Positions 24,721 through 36,973 of a DNA stretch of 64,000 bases are shown piece after piece. The first letter of the stretch is position 1, and every line of letters starts with the position of its first letter. The DNA is from Adiantum capillus-veneris (lineage: Eukaryota; Streptophyta; Polypodiopsida; Polypodiales; Pteridaceae): the NCBI GenBank assembly GCA_014529385.2, contig CM043964.1, positions 136,479,920 through 136,543,919 of the forward strand, read 5' to 3'. The notes beneath the pieces are model-generated. The model was not told where the DNA came from and did not search any database. It saw only the letters and a program-made list of their open reading frames with translations. The position numbers and the translations under genes were made by a program.

Positions 24721-24844
24721 TAGACGTAATGGGTATCTCCCATATCGCGCTAGAGTAGTCTTGATCCTCTGATGGAGCCTCGATTGATGTCGTGGACGTC
24801 TAGCTCTCCCGAGCTCAATGGCTCTTTCAACTAATATATCTTTA

Positions 24845-24847
<3 letters not shown>

Positions 24848-24922
<75 letters not shown>
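24848..24922. repeat. Composite (TG)n(GA)n microsatellite
   Basis: About 20 TG units followed by about 17 GA units. It directly adjoins the fourth, more diverged tail-like segment at 24,923-24,970. Confidence 0.95.
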
Positions 24923-24925
<3 letters not shown>

Positions 24926-25074
24926 TGAATTATCGTCCATGGAGGTCATATATGACCCATGAGTACAAAAACACAACATTACAACAATTGCTTCTCAGTG
25001 CGGGTTGATACATATCAGTTAAGGACCGAGGGTCCATCAAGAGGGTAGAGTAGGGAAAAAGAGAGAACAAAAAC
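24923..25074 (-). mobile_element. Retroposon 3'-tail-like repeat, copy 4 (diverged)
   Basis: On the minus strand: TTGTACTCATGGGTCATAT, GACCTCCATGGACGATAATT, CAATTTC, then (TC)n(AC)n. The layout (ACTCAT.GGTCA..., GACG..AAT, TTTC, TC run) parallels copies 1-3 with more differences. It lies just after the stop codon of the coiled-coil pseudogene, in the position of a 3' UTR. Confidence 0.45.
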
Positions 25075-25809
25075 CTAAGGGTCGGCTGAGGTTATGGATG
25101 GTTTGGGATTTTGAAATTCCTTGATGATGGCTTTGCCACCTTGGAAAACTGCCCATTTGTCTTGCTTGCATGCTTCGTGCATTTTCTTGAGCTTGCTTGC
25201 TTTAATCTTGAGTTGATTCATGGTCCATTCTTCTGCATTCCAAAGCTTTTTTCCCTTGAGAAGTCGAGATTGACATAGCAACTTCATACGCTCATCTTTG
25301 TCCTTGAAAGTGAGTATGCAATGCTCGGGTGGCACATGTCTATGTGTATCATTGATCCAAGCAACAATTTCGGGCTTGATGTAGATAGGTTGAAGAATGT
25401 CATTGAGCTTGGTGATTTCTTCCTGAAGGGTGTTCTCTGTGGTACACCACGATAAGTGTAGCCCCCCAATGCTGACCTTGAGGCCAAGAGATTCTTGTAG
25501 CTGGCATTCTTGCAGGGTCGCCTATATCTTGGTGTCAATCTTCTTATGTGTTGCTTCATGTGATTCTTTCTCCATTTCCACTTCGACTGCATATTCTTTT
25601 TCAAGCAGAGCTTGGCTCTCTTCTTCCTTAGCATCTTTAAGCTTTTGTAAACGTTCTTTGAGTCTCTCATTATCCCAGATGAGTTCTTGAATATGAGCCT
25701 CAAGGGCTGTGATTCGTGCTTCTTGGCGGGCGGCGGGGTCCTTCCTTAGTGCCACTGCCACCACAAGAAAGCTCTTGCATGCAACATGGGTACCAAAGGA
25801 CGACATCAA
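25075..25809 (-). pseudogene. Coiled-coil protein pseudogene, LINE ORF1-like (tentative)
   Basis: One reading frame runs from ATG at 25,807-25,809 to a stop at 25,075-25,077 and is broken only by a TAG at 25,522-25,524, about codon 96. The first half is a heptad-like coiled coil (IWDNERLKERLQKLKDAKEE). The second half contains ILTFKDKDERMKLLCQSRLL, then KLWNAEEWTMNQL, and ends with KWAVFQGGKAII. A coiled coil followed by a basic RNA-binding-like C-terminal domain with this cadence recalls ORF1 proteins of non-LTR retrotransposons. This is by eye, with no homology search. Downstream on the same strand lies a retroposon-tail-like segment and (TC)n(AC)n, which fits a retroelement. It could instead be an unrelated gene with an unseen intron. 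Confidence 0.45.
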
Positions 25810-25956
25810 GCTACAGAAGGGGATTCCTATTGTTGAAACACACCGTGGTGGATGAGATCAAGGGCTTATTTTGATTATTATTTTTTTGGAGTGGAAGCAT
25901 TGCCATAGAGGAATGATGTTTTTTGACGAGCAGAGATGGGGCTTAGTTTTCGATGG

Positions 25957-25960
<4 letters not shown>

Positions 25961-26010
<50 letters not shown>
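25961..26010. repeat. (GA)n microsatellite
   Basis: About 24 GA units within a segment showing fold-back potential (GAAGCCGTTT...GGCTTC, 26,023-26,072). Confidence 0.95.
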
Positions 26011-26012
<2 letters not shown>

Positions 26013-26177
26013 TTGGGCAAGTGTTGAAGCCGTTTCCGAATTTCGAAAAACGCAAACACTTCAAAATCGGCTTCTGTTTTTTGCGTTTCTTCTTGCAATT
26101 TTGCCTACGGCTTGCCATACGCGCTCTTGACATTGCGTAAAGCTTACCTAATCGACTATGGATGGTTTGGCCAAGCG

Positions 26178-26263
26178 CACAAGCCGTTTTCAAAGTCCGT
26201 TTGCGTTTTTTCGTTTGCGTTTTTCTGTAGAAAAACACAAACGGACTTCATAAACGGCTTGTG
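26178..26263. mobile_element. Fold-back/MITE-like hairpin
   Basis: Imperfect inverted arms of about 33 bp (CACAAGCCGTTTTCAAAGTC... and ...GACTTCATAAACGGCTTGTG) flank a T-rich loop. The upstream phrase GTTTGGCCAAGCGC resembles the ends of several plant MITE families. Outer inverted repeats and a target duplication were not resolved. Confidence 0.45.
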
Positions 26264-28180
26264 TATTTCTAATCTATGGTTTTTGAGCTAGTGTTGAAAC
26301 TTTAATATGCCTAACTTTTGAACATGAAAGAACCATAGCTTAGAAGCAAAATTTCACTTAAGCCAAGCAAGAGAATGGAGAGATGAAAAAAAAGAGCAAA
26401 ATCATGGAAGGATTACACCTATTCATGCTCTTTTGAGCGTCCTTGATCAAGCATCCCCTTTGTGTAGAGAAGTCTCTTGATCTTTTTATTACAATCCTTG
26501 ATCAAACATCCCCTTTGTGTAGAGAAGTCTCTTGATCTTTTTATTACAATCCAAGCTGATTTGAAGCTAAGTGTAAACACAAGCTCCAAAGACCTTTTAT
26601 TGAAAGCCAAAAACACACAAAAAAAACATTAATGAAAACCTAAAGCTAGGGTCTTGCATATCCGAATTTGCCAAAGGGAAAAAACCCAAGGGAAAAAAGT
26701 GCCTTTGGTTATGCACATGATGCTCTTTGTAGCAAATTTATGCATATATAACAACCATGAGAGATAAAATGAACTTCTACACAAGCAAATTTTGCAATTT
26801 TTACCATCCCTCATGCATGATTCAAAAGTTGATTGTTGTTAGCTCTCATGAAGTATGGAAGTTAAAACAAGCAAAGAGTTCAAAATAATGCAACTTGAAG
26901 AAATGAAGTGGCTCTTCAAAGCCAAATTTTACAATTCAAAGCTGTCCAAACAGTTGGCTAACAACTAGCTCACATGAATTTTACATTTTTTAGAGCAATC
27001 TATGAGCTGAAGATGACTGCAACTTGATGAAATGAAAATGAATGGCTCTTAATAGCCAAATTTGTATTTGAAAGCTCTCAAGAAAGTTGGGTAAACACCA
27101 GCTCAAAATGAAAAAATTTAACTTTTGACCAAGCTATGAGCTAGCGTATATACAACTTTTAAACCAAACAATTGGAATGGCTCTAAGTAGCCAAATTTTG
27201 CAATGATGACCCCTTCTTGGATCAATTGAAATCACATGCCTGCCCTACAAAACAACTCAAATCATTAGTGCCCTTAGGCATTTGAACATCCAATACAAGC
27301 ACTAAAAGCATGCTCAATCACAAGTCCAAAATTTATTGCTATCCCATGGTCATTCAAAAAGCCCAATTTAGTGCTATGCAATGATTTTACATTAAAATCA
27401 AGCACTAAAACACAAAATCAATGCCAAGCCCAAAGTTTAATGCACACTTTTTGCCATCAACCAAGATCAATCTTAGTGCTTTGCAATCATATGATTATTC
27501 AAAAAATGTCATGTTCAATCACAAACTGTGCTAATGCTCTCTCATGATCTTTCAAACAAGCTCAATGATTAGTGCCTTTTGCAAGGATTTGCATTCATAT
27601 GAAGCACTAACATGCACAAAATAGCTCAACCAACATGGATTCATACCCAATGTAGTTCACAATCGAGGAACTCACATGCATTTCAACAAGAACTTGCCTT
27701 TTAGTGCAACGAGAATTAAAAAAGGACTAAAATAATGCTCGGTTGAAAATCTCAATGCAAAATTTTCAATGTTGCAATATAGGCACTCACAATCAACACC
27801 CGCATGCTCTTATGTAGCAAGTTTTTCCATATAAAGGATAAAAGCAAGGAAGTTTCATGAATGCATACGCGGCCTATCACTCGTTCTCTGATGCACCAAG
27901 TCTTAGAGTTTGGCATAGAAGAGAGTCATCATGGAAAGGGACCCGCAATTTCAAATTTCTCCTATGTGGTCATTTGTGGCTAGCATGCATAGTTCATAGG
28001 AAACTCGAATCTGAAAAAATGCTAGTCATGAAGTTGTGCGAGCCCTTATGCCAAGCATTTTACCTTCCCCTTGTACAAAAGGTATTCTTTGCAAAAATTC
28101 AATAATTAGTGCATGTAAGTATTTTGCATTCAAAATGAGCACTAAAACCATCATTCCTTTAGTTTCAAAAGGGGAGGGAG

Positions 28181-28199
28181 GTGATTCCCACGGAATCAC
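28181..28199. repeat. Short perfect hairpin, loop CAC
   Basis: GTGATTCC, loop CAC, GGAATCAC, directly after the purine tract AAAAGGGGAGGGAG. The equivalent hairpin in unit B (33,648-33,666) has loop GTG. Confidence 0.9.
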
Positions 28200-28368
28200 C
28201 TTCTAGCATTTCAATTTTATTTTATGTTTTTAATCTTTTTTATGGTGGCACCCGGCTGAATCACGAGCAGGTGATGGACAGCTGGTGCGGGTCTGGGGAA
28301 GCTCAGGCTTCACGAAGTCAGGGAATCATGGCGAGCCAGTTGTGCGGGCAATGAGTAGTGTCAAGTGA

Positions 28369-28821
28369 TCAATGCGAGTGTAGCTGGCATGTGTGGCTGT
28401 GCTTGAGGTCATGTTGAGAGACAAGAACTACAGCCGAGCGGTGTGTGTCGGATTTGCAGGAGGTGCGGTGTGTGTATGTGTTTGACTTTGAAGGCGTGTA
28501 GGCTTGAAAGCATGCAAGGTGGGCCACTGGATCTTCGTCTATGCACAAGGGCAAGAGGATTGCCACCCTGTCAAAGCATGGGTTGACCCCGCATGGTGCG
28601 TGCTTGATAGCATGAGTGGGCTGTCGAGATGGAGTGATCATGAGGCTCGTTTTTTGGAGCTGTGAAGGACTGAGGATGGTGTGCATTGTGCATTCTGCAG
28701 AGGTAGAGACCCCATGGGGTGCGGCCACTGCAACAAAAAACGAGGGGTTAGGGTCGCTGAATGGGTGTGATGCACGGATGGCGAGATTTGACAACCCCAC
28801 CAATTCAAATGGGCAAGCCAA
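28369..28821 (-). other. Open frame of unknown nature inside unit A
   Basis: A 150-codon frame in the GC-richer island begins MACPFELVGLSNLAIRASHP. The matching frame in unit B (33,845-34,216, 123 codons) shares most residues and has a one-codon in-frame insertion near residue 42. No domain, signal peptide or membrane segment is recognised. An overlapping plus-strand frame (28,616-28,840; 34,008-34,235) is equally conserved, so DNA-level identity rather than protein selection may explain both. Confidence 0.25.
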
Positions 28822-31371
28822 ATTTGTAGCATCTGGGTGAGCACTGAGTGTGTGGTTGCGTTTTTGTTTTCGCTACTAGCGCTAAAAGTGTGTGTGTGTG
28901 TGTGTGTGTGTGTTGTCTTGCATGAGGACCTGACGGCAGTACGCGAGACATTGAAAGCGGCCGAGAACGTGCAAATGGAATTAGGCGTGTGTGTGTGTTG
29001 ATTTGCGCCATCCTCGGCGTGGCATAATGTCACAAATTCACAATACCCGTTTAGGGGCATCGCCTTTTGAGGCAGGGCAAGACGATGGGGTCATGCAGCA
29101 CCATCAATGGCCGGAAACTGTGTGTGTGTTAGCATTCATTCACACGCGCAACACATGACCGAAGAGCATGAGAAGAGGCAAGGCTTTGGCTATCCGATGG
29201 GAGAGAGATTGATGCACACATTTGCTTATAAATAAAAATTGCTCATTAAAAAAAAAAAAGCTTCCTTATGTAACCTCAACCCAATTTTTTTTTGGTGATT
29301 TCGATTGACTAGAAATTTCTTTCTTTCTTTGCACCCACTCATTGTGGGAATACAACATGCAATAAGAATTTAGCCCAATTGTTCATCAATTTGTGCTCTA
29401 TCGATCCCTTTTTCATTCACCTTGCTCCCAATCAAGGATTACTTGGATATGCACATTAGATTAGGAAAATTGCAAGCTTAAATGTTGCTCTCAATCCATC
29501 GATTGCGTAATACACATACTTCAAATGAGTGATCAAGATTCCTTGGCCCAATTCAATTCCAATCTTCCAATCATTGCAAATTTGAATTGCTCATATCTCT
29601 AAGCCCTTAACCATCCAAACCAAATTGGCTTTCCATTTTGGTACGTGAGGCGACACACAATAACTTATGGCATTTGCACATGCAAAATCGTTCAAAATTC
29701 TTACCATATTGAATCAAAATGGCATACATAACAATGGTAATACGTAAAACCATTTTCAATTATGTGCAATTGAGTCATTCCTCTCAAATTAATCAATCTT
29801 ATACATGCCAATTTTTAGATTCAATAATCCTTATGATTAGTGTTGAATACCAATCATTCATTTTCTTATTGGATAGATCATGTCATTGGGTAGGCACACA
29901 CATTAGTGCGTTTTTTCCATGTTCATCAAATTGATTCATCATTAGCATGGAAATACACTAAAAATCTACATAATTGAGTACCAATTGAGTGATCTATCCC
30001 AATTGCCCAATCCAATTGTGACACACATATCAACTATTTGGCCAAATTACTCATCATAATTGGTAAAAAATACCAATTATTCATTCAAGGACCGGATTGT
30101 ACATGCCATTGAGTAGGCACATACACACAAATTTAGCCTAAAATTATATGCAGAAATAACATCAATTCCACATTGCAATGTACAAATACAAACTCAATCA
30201 AACATAAGTGAATACATGCATGCTCAATTTCTAAAAAATTAACACTATTTTGACCCAATCAAACAATGCACACACTCAAAAATTAAGCACAAAAGTTCAA
30301 ATTTGGCTCAATTGCCAATGCATTTAGGCTTACACCTAATGATTGCACACACTTTTTATAAACATTTCTCAATCAAAAATCATTTTGGTGCCCCAATTGA
30401 CCATCAGTCATTGAAAATCAAGTGGTCTTGGATAGGCACACACGCTCAATTTTTGCCCAAATTTTTGGTAATTAGGCTTATCCAATGAATGAATTAGCCG
30501 AGCATACACCTCAATTACATGATTTCATACTCATATACCATCAATTCCATTAGTTTATATGTATGCACACACTCAAGATTAGGTGCACACACACTTGAAT
30601 TGTTTGACAAATTTTCTTCTTCTTTGGTGCATTACACACACAATGATTTTTATGCACACACATGAATTCTTGATGAGAATTAAGCATTATTTTGATACAC
30701 ACAAGGCTCATCAGTCAAAATTTGACCATCAATTTCATTCAAGTGAATCAAATTAGGTGCAAAGTGTAGGTCACTTCATTTACACACCTAATTTTAGCAA
30801 ATAATTAGCAACATTGAATCACATTAATCAATCAAGAATTAACATGAACAAGTGAGTGCACTTACATTGTAATTACACTCCAAGCTATTCTTTTGCTCCA
30901 CGCGAAGACACATCATTGCACACAAGAGTGTGTGCACCATCAAATCAGCTCCAAAATTGACCATTGAAGGCCAAAAATCAAACACTCAAATCATCAAATT
31001 AAGCATAAATTGGTACAATTAACTTGATTACAATGATGATTCCACCTCTAAAAAGGGGATTTAACATACATTACACTTCAATTGTTAGCGGTTAGGTTAG
31101 AAAAGTTAGTCAAAATTAGATGAAATTAATACAATTAGCATGAAAATGAAGCAAAATTAGCAAGGGTTAGTACGAAATTAGTGAAATTGGGGGTTTGGGG
31201 TATTCATTCATAACTCAATATTAGCATCAATTTCTTGCACAAACAGCATCACATCAAACCAAAATTGAGTTACACACACTCAAAAACCGAGAAATTAGTA
31301 GGGAAATTACTCTATTCTAAACATCCTATACTCACTAGCTTAGGTTATCGATCCCCGACAGCGAGGCCAAA

Positions 31372-31992
31372 TGTTGGGGGATGTTGTCGCACGACCTAAT
31401 CGTAACCCACACAAAATTATCAAATCCATGGATCGGCAATCCGGCTAGGACATGGAGGCATGGGCATCAAATTAATAGAAACAGAGGATTCAAGAGATCA
31501 CCTCTCCAATGCAGTTAGAGATTAGACATGGCAAGACTAACTCTAAACCTACTCTAATCACTAATCAATCAACTCCTACACACATCAAGTCCACCAAAGT
31601 CCGACCAAGCGAGCCAAGATGATTCCCCTCGCCTGCCGAGTGCCAATAAGGCGCTAGGCCTCACAAAGACACAACATGACGTAGAAATTTTCTTTTCATG
31701 TGTCTAGTAGCATTTTTGCTACTTTCTCTTGACACTTTTTGCTTCATTGTTTTGTTTTTTTTTGCACTTTTTTATTACTTCCAGTATGAGATGCTAATGG
31801 CAATTGGACCAAAGGACTAAAGCCTAATCATAGCCCTAGGTCATGTTAAAAATAAATGGAGAATTAAAACTATCACTAAGAGTCTAGGACTAATGAGAAA
31901 CGAACCTACATTAATCTAAGGTCAAGGCCAATTACCTATGATTAGCACACATAAAACCTAAATTTTTGATGAGTGAATATTCACAAAGCAAA
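31372..31992 (-). repeat. Possible LTR between units A and B
   Basis: If the primer-binding-site-like motif at 31,352-31,369 is real, the 620-bp segment beginning at 31,372 (reading CCCCCAACA outward on the minus strand) would be an LTR. Its first about 230 bp (31,372-31,605) match 36,677-36,907 beside the second motif, after which the two diverge. No TATA box or matched ends were confirmed. Confidence 0.35.
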
Positions 31993-34503
31993 GTGTTGAA
32001 ACTTTAGAATGCTTAACTTATGAACATGAAAGAACCATAGATTAGAAGCAAAATTTCATTTACGCCAAGCAAGAGAATGGAGAGATGAAAAAAAAGAGCA
32101 AAATCATGAAAAGATTACACCTATTCATGCTCTTTTGGGTGTCCTTGATCAAGCATCCCCTTTGTGTAGAGAAGCCTCTTGATCTTTTTATTACAATCCA
32201 AGCTGATTTGAAGCTAAGTGTAAACACAAGCTCCAAAGGCTTTTTATTGAAAGCCAAAAACACACAAAAAAAACATTAATGAAAACCTAAAGCTAGGGTC
32301 TTGCATACCCAAATTTGCCAAAGGGAAAAAACCCAAGGGAAAAAGTGCCTTTGGTTATTCACATGATGCTCTTTGTAGCAAATATATGCATACATAATAA
32401 CCGTAAGAGATAATATGAGCTTCTACATAAGAAAATTTTGCAATTTTTACTATCTCTCATGCATGATTCAAAAGTTGATTAATTGTTAGCTCTCTTGAAG
32501 TATGGAAGTTAAAACAAGCAAAGAGCTCAAAATAATGCAACTTGAAGAAATGAAGTGGCTCTTCAAAGCCAAATTTTACAATTCAAAGCTTTTCAAAAAG
32601 TTGGCTAACAACTAGCTCACATGAATTTTACATTTTTTAGAGCAATCTATGAGCTAGAGATGACTGCAACTTGATGAAATGAAAATGAATGGCTCTTAAT
32701 AGCCACATTTGTATTTGAAAGCTCTCAAAACAACTCAAATCATTAGTGCCCTTAGGCATTTGAACATCCAATACAAGCACTAAAAGTATGCTCAATCACA
32801 AGCTCCCACGGTCATTCAAGAAGCCCAATTTAGTGCTATGCAATGACTTTACATTAAAATGAAGCACTAAAATGCAAAATCAATGCCAAGCCCAAAGTTT
32901 AATGCACACTTTTTCCCATCAAACAAGATCGATCTTAGTTCTTTGCGATCATATGATTATTCAAAAAATGTCATGTTCAATCACAAACTGTGCTAATGCT
33001 ATCTCATGATCTTTCAAACAAGCTCAATGATTAGTGCTTTTTGCAAGGATTTGCATTCATATGAAGCACTAACATGCACAAAATAGCTCAACCAACATGG
33101 ATTCAGGCCCAATGTAGTTCTCACAATCAAGAAACTCGCATGCATTTCAACAAGAACTTGCCTTTTAGTGCAACGAGAATTAAAAAAAAAGGACTAAAAT
33201 AATGCTCGATTGAAAATCTCAATGCAAAATTTTCAATGTTGCAATATAGGCACTCACAATCAACGGCCGCATGCTCTTATGTAGAGAGTTTTCCATATAA
33301 AGCATTAAAAGCGAGGAAGTTTCATGAATGCATACGCCGCCTATCACTCGTTCTCTCATGCACCAAGTCTCAGAGTCTGGCATAGAAGAGAGTCATCATG
33401 GAAAGGGACCCACAATTTCAAATTTCTCCTAAGTGGTAATTTGCGGCTAGCATGCATAGTTCATAGGAAACTCGAATTTGAAAAAATGATAGTCATGAAG
33501 TTGTGCGAGCCCTTTCGTCAAGCATTTTACCTTCCCCTCATACAAAAGGTATTCTTTGCAAAAATTCAATAATTAGTGCATGTATGTATTTTGAATTCAA
33601 AATGAGCACTAAAACCATCATTCCTTTAGTTTTAGAAGGGGAGGGAGGTGATTCCGTGGGAATCACCTTCTACAATTTCAAATTTATTTTATCTTTTAAT
33701 CCTTTTTACAGTGGCGCCCGGTTGAATTGCGAGTAGGTGATGGACAACTGGTGCGAGCCCAAGGAATCTTTAGCTGGCGTGTGTGGCTGTGCTTGAGGTC
33801 ATGCTGCAGAGACGAGAACTACAGCCGAGAGGTGTGTGCCGAATTTACAGGAGGTGTATGTGTGTGTATGTATTTGACTTTGAAGGCGTGCGGGCTTGAA
33901 AGCATGCAAGGTGGGTCACTGGGTCTTCGTCTGTGGGCACGGGCAAGAGGTTTGCCACCCTGTAAAAGCATGGGTCGACCCCGCATGGTGCATACCTGAC
34001 AGGATGAGTGGGCTGTCGAGATGCAGTGATCACGTGGCTCGTTTTTTGGAGCTCTGAAGGACCGAGGATGGTGTGTACTGTGCATTCTGTAGCAGAGGTA
34101 GAGACCCCGTGGGGTGCAGCCACTGTAGTGGAAAACGAGGGGTCAGGGTCGTTGAATGGGTGTGATGCACGGATGGCGAGATTTGACAACCCCACCAATT
34201 CAACTGGGCAAGCCAATTCTGTAGCGTGCGGGTGAGCATTGAGTGTGTGGTTGCATTTTTGTTTTTGCTAGCGCCAAAAGTGTGTGTGTGTGTGTGTGTG
34301 TGTTGTCTTGCATGAGGACCTGGCGGCAGTACGCGAGCCATTGAAAGCGGCCGAGAACGTGCAACTGGAATTAGGCGCGTGTGTGTGTTGATTTGCGCCA
34401 TACTCGGCGTGCCATAATGTCACAAATTCACAATACCCATTTAGGGGCATCGTTTTTTGAGGCAGGGCAAGACGGTGGGGTCATGTAGCGCCATCAATGC
34501 CCA

Positions 34504-34535
<32 letters not shown>

Positions 34536-36907
34536 TAGCATTCGTTCACACGAGCAAAAAATGACCGAAGAGCATGAGAAGACGCGCAAGGCTTTGGCTA
34601 TGCTATGGGAGAGAGATTGATGCACACATCTGCTTATAAATGAAAATTGCGTATAAAAAAGAAAAAAGCTTCCGTTTGTAACCTGAAGCCCTTTTTTTTT
34701 TTGGTGATTTCGATTGACTAGATTTTTTTTTCTTTCTTTGCACCCACTCATTGTGTGCCTACAACATGCAATAAAAATTTAGCCCTATCCATCCTTTTTT
34801 CATTCACATTGCTCCCAATCAAGGATTACTTGGATATGCACATTAGATTAGGAAAATTGCAAGCATAAATGTTGCTCTCAATCCATCCATCGCGTAATAC
34901 ACATATTTCAAACGAGTGATCAAGATTCCTTGGCCCAATTCAATTCCAATCTTCCAATCATCGCAAATTTGAATTGCTCATATCTCTAAGCCCTTAACCA
35001 TCCAAACCAAATTGGCTTTCCATTTTGGTACGTGAGGTGACACACAATAACTTATGGCATTTGCACATGCAAAATCGTTCCAAATTCTTACCATATTGAA
35101 TCAAAATGGCATACATAACAATGGTAATGCGTAAAATCATTTTCAATTATGCGCAATTGAGTCATTCCTCTCAAATCAATCAATCTCATGCCTGCCAATT
35201 TTTAGATCCAATAATCATTATGATTAGTGTTGAACACCAATCATTCATTTTCTCATTGGTTAGATCATGCCATTGGCTAGGCACACACATTAGTGCATTT
35301 TTTCCACGTTCATCAAATTGATTCATAAATAGCATGGAAATACACTAAAAATCTACACAATTGAGTACCAATTGAGTGATCTATCCCAATTATCGAAGCC
35401 AATTGTGACACAGATATCAACTGTTTGGCCAAATTACTCATCATAATTGGTGAAAAATACCAATTATTGACCGGATTGTACATGCCATTGAGTAGGCACA
35501 CTCACACAAATTTAGGCCAAAATTTTATGCAGAAATAACATCAATTCCACATTGCAATGTACAAATTACAAACTCAATCAAACATAAGTGAATGCATGCA
35601 TGCTCAAATTCTAAAAAATTAACACTATTTTGACCCAATGATTGCACACACTTTTTTATGAACATTTCTCAATCAAAAATAATTTTGGTGCCCCAATTGA
35701 CCTTCAATGATTGAAAATCAAGTGGTCTTGGATAGGCATACACACTCGATGTTTGCCCAAATTTTTGGTAATTAGGCTTATCCAATGATTGAATTAGCCT
35801 ATCATACTTACAATTACATGATTGCATACTCATATACCATCAATTCCATTAGTTTATATGTATGCACACACTCAAAATTAGGTGCACACACACTTGAATT
35901 GTTTGAAAAATTTTCTTCTTCTTTGGTGCATTACACACACAATGATTTTTATGCACACACATGAATTCTTGATGAGAATTAAGCATTATTTTGATACACA
36001 CAAGGCTCATCAGTCAAAATTTGACCATCAATTTCATTCAAGTGAATCAAATTAGGTGCAAAGTGTAGGTCACTTCATTTACACACCTAATTTTAGCAAA
36101 TAATTAGCAACATTGAATCACATTAATCAATCAAGAATTAACATGAACAAGTGAGTGCACTTACATCGTAATTACACTCCAAGATATTCCTTTGCTCCGT
36201 GCGAAGATGCATCATTGCAGACACAAGTGTGTGCACCGTGAAAATCGGCTCCAAAATTGACTATTGTAGGCCAAAAATCAAACACTCAAATCATCAAATT
36301 AGGCATAAATTGGTACAATTAACTTGATTAGAGTGATGATTCCACCTCTAAAAGGGGATTTAACATACATTACACTTCAATTGTTAGCGGTTAGGTTAGC
36401 AAAGTTAGTCAAAATTAGTAGAATTAGCATGAAATTAGTACAATTAGCATGGAGATGAAGCAAAATTAGCAAGGGTTAGTATGAAATTAGTAAAATTGGG
36501 GGTTTGGGGTATTCATAACTCAACATTAGCATCAATTTCTGGCACAAACATCATCACATCAAACCAAAATTGAGCTACACATACTAAAAAACCGAGAAAT
36601 TGGTAGGGAAATTACTCTATTCTAAACATCCTATACTCACTAGCTTAGGTTATTGATCCCGAGCAGCGGTGCCAAATGTTGGGAGGCGTTGTAGCACGAC
36701 CTAATCACAACCCACACAAAATTATCAAATCTGTGGATCGGCAACCCGGCTAGGCCATGAAAGCATGAGCATCGGATTAATAGAAACAGAGGATTCAAGA
36801 GATCACCTCTCTAATGCAAGTAGAGATTAGCCATGGCAAGACTAACTCTAAACCTATTCTAATCACTAATCAATCAACTCCTACACACATCAAGTCCATC
36901 GAAGTCT
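31993..36907 (-). mobile_element. Large non-coding repeat unit B (LARD-like)
   Basis: Second copy of unit A, about 4.9 kb and slightly shorter through deletions (for example around 32,727-32,800 and 35,640). It shares the GC-richer island (33,710-34,620), the loop-inverted hairpin and a primer-binding-site-like motif on the minus strand (TGGCACCGCTGCTCGGGA, 36,657-36,674) just inside CTCCCAACA at 36,677. The distance between equivalent motif edges in A and B is 5,305 bp. Confidence 0.6.
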
Positions 36908-36973
36908 GACTTACCATAGACTAAAAACCCCAAGCACACTAATGATAAGCATGCACTAATTACTACATGTCAA

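Larger units (their letters stand above)
26290..31605 (-). mobile_element. Large non-coding repeat unit A (LARD-like)
   Basis: About 5.3 kb matching unit B (31,993-36,907) almost end to end, with small indels. Mostly AT-rich with CACACA motifs, plus a GC-richer island at 28,240-29,200. A minus-strand primer-binding-site-like motif (TGGCCTCGCTGTCGGGGA, 31,352-31,369) sits just inside CCCCCAACA at 31,372. That resembles the TGGCGCCGTTGCCGGGGA site of Tat/Athila-type elements. No gag or pol is present, so if it is a retroelement it is non-autonomous. The reading of minus-strand orientation rests on this motif alone. Confidence 0.6.

Noticed and set aside
26290-36907. Alternative that units A and B are the two LTRs of one element with a 385-bp interior
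   Set aside because: LTRs of about 5 kb with so small an interior would be extreme, no primer-binding site follows unit A at 31,606, and the primer-binding-site-like motifs lie inside the units. It is not fully excluded.
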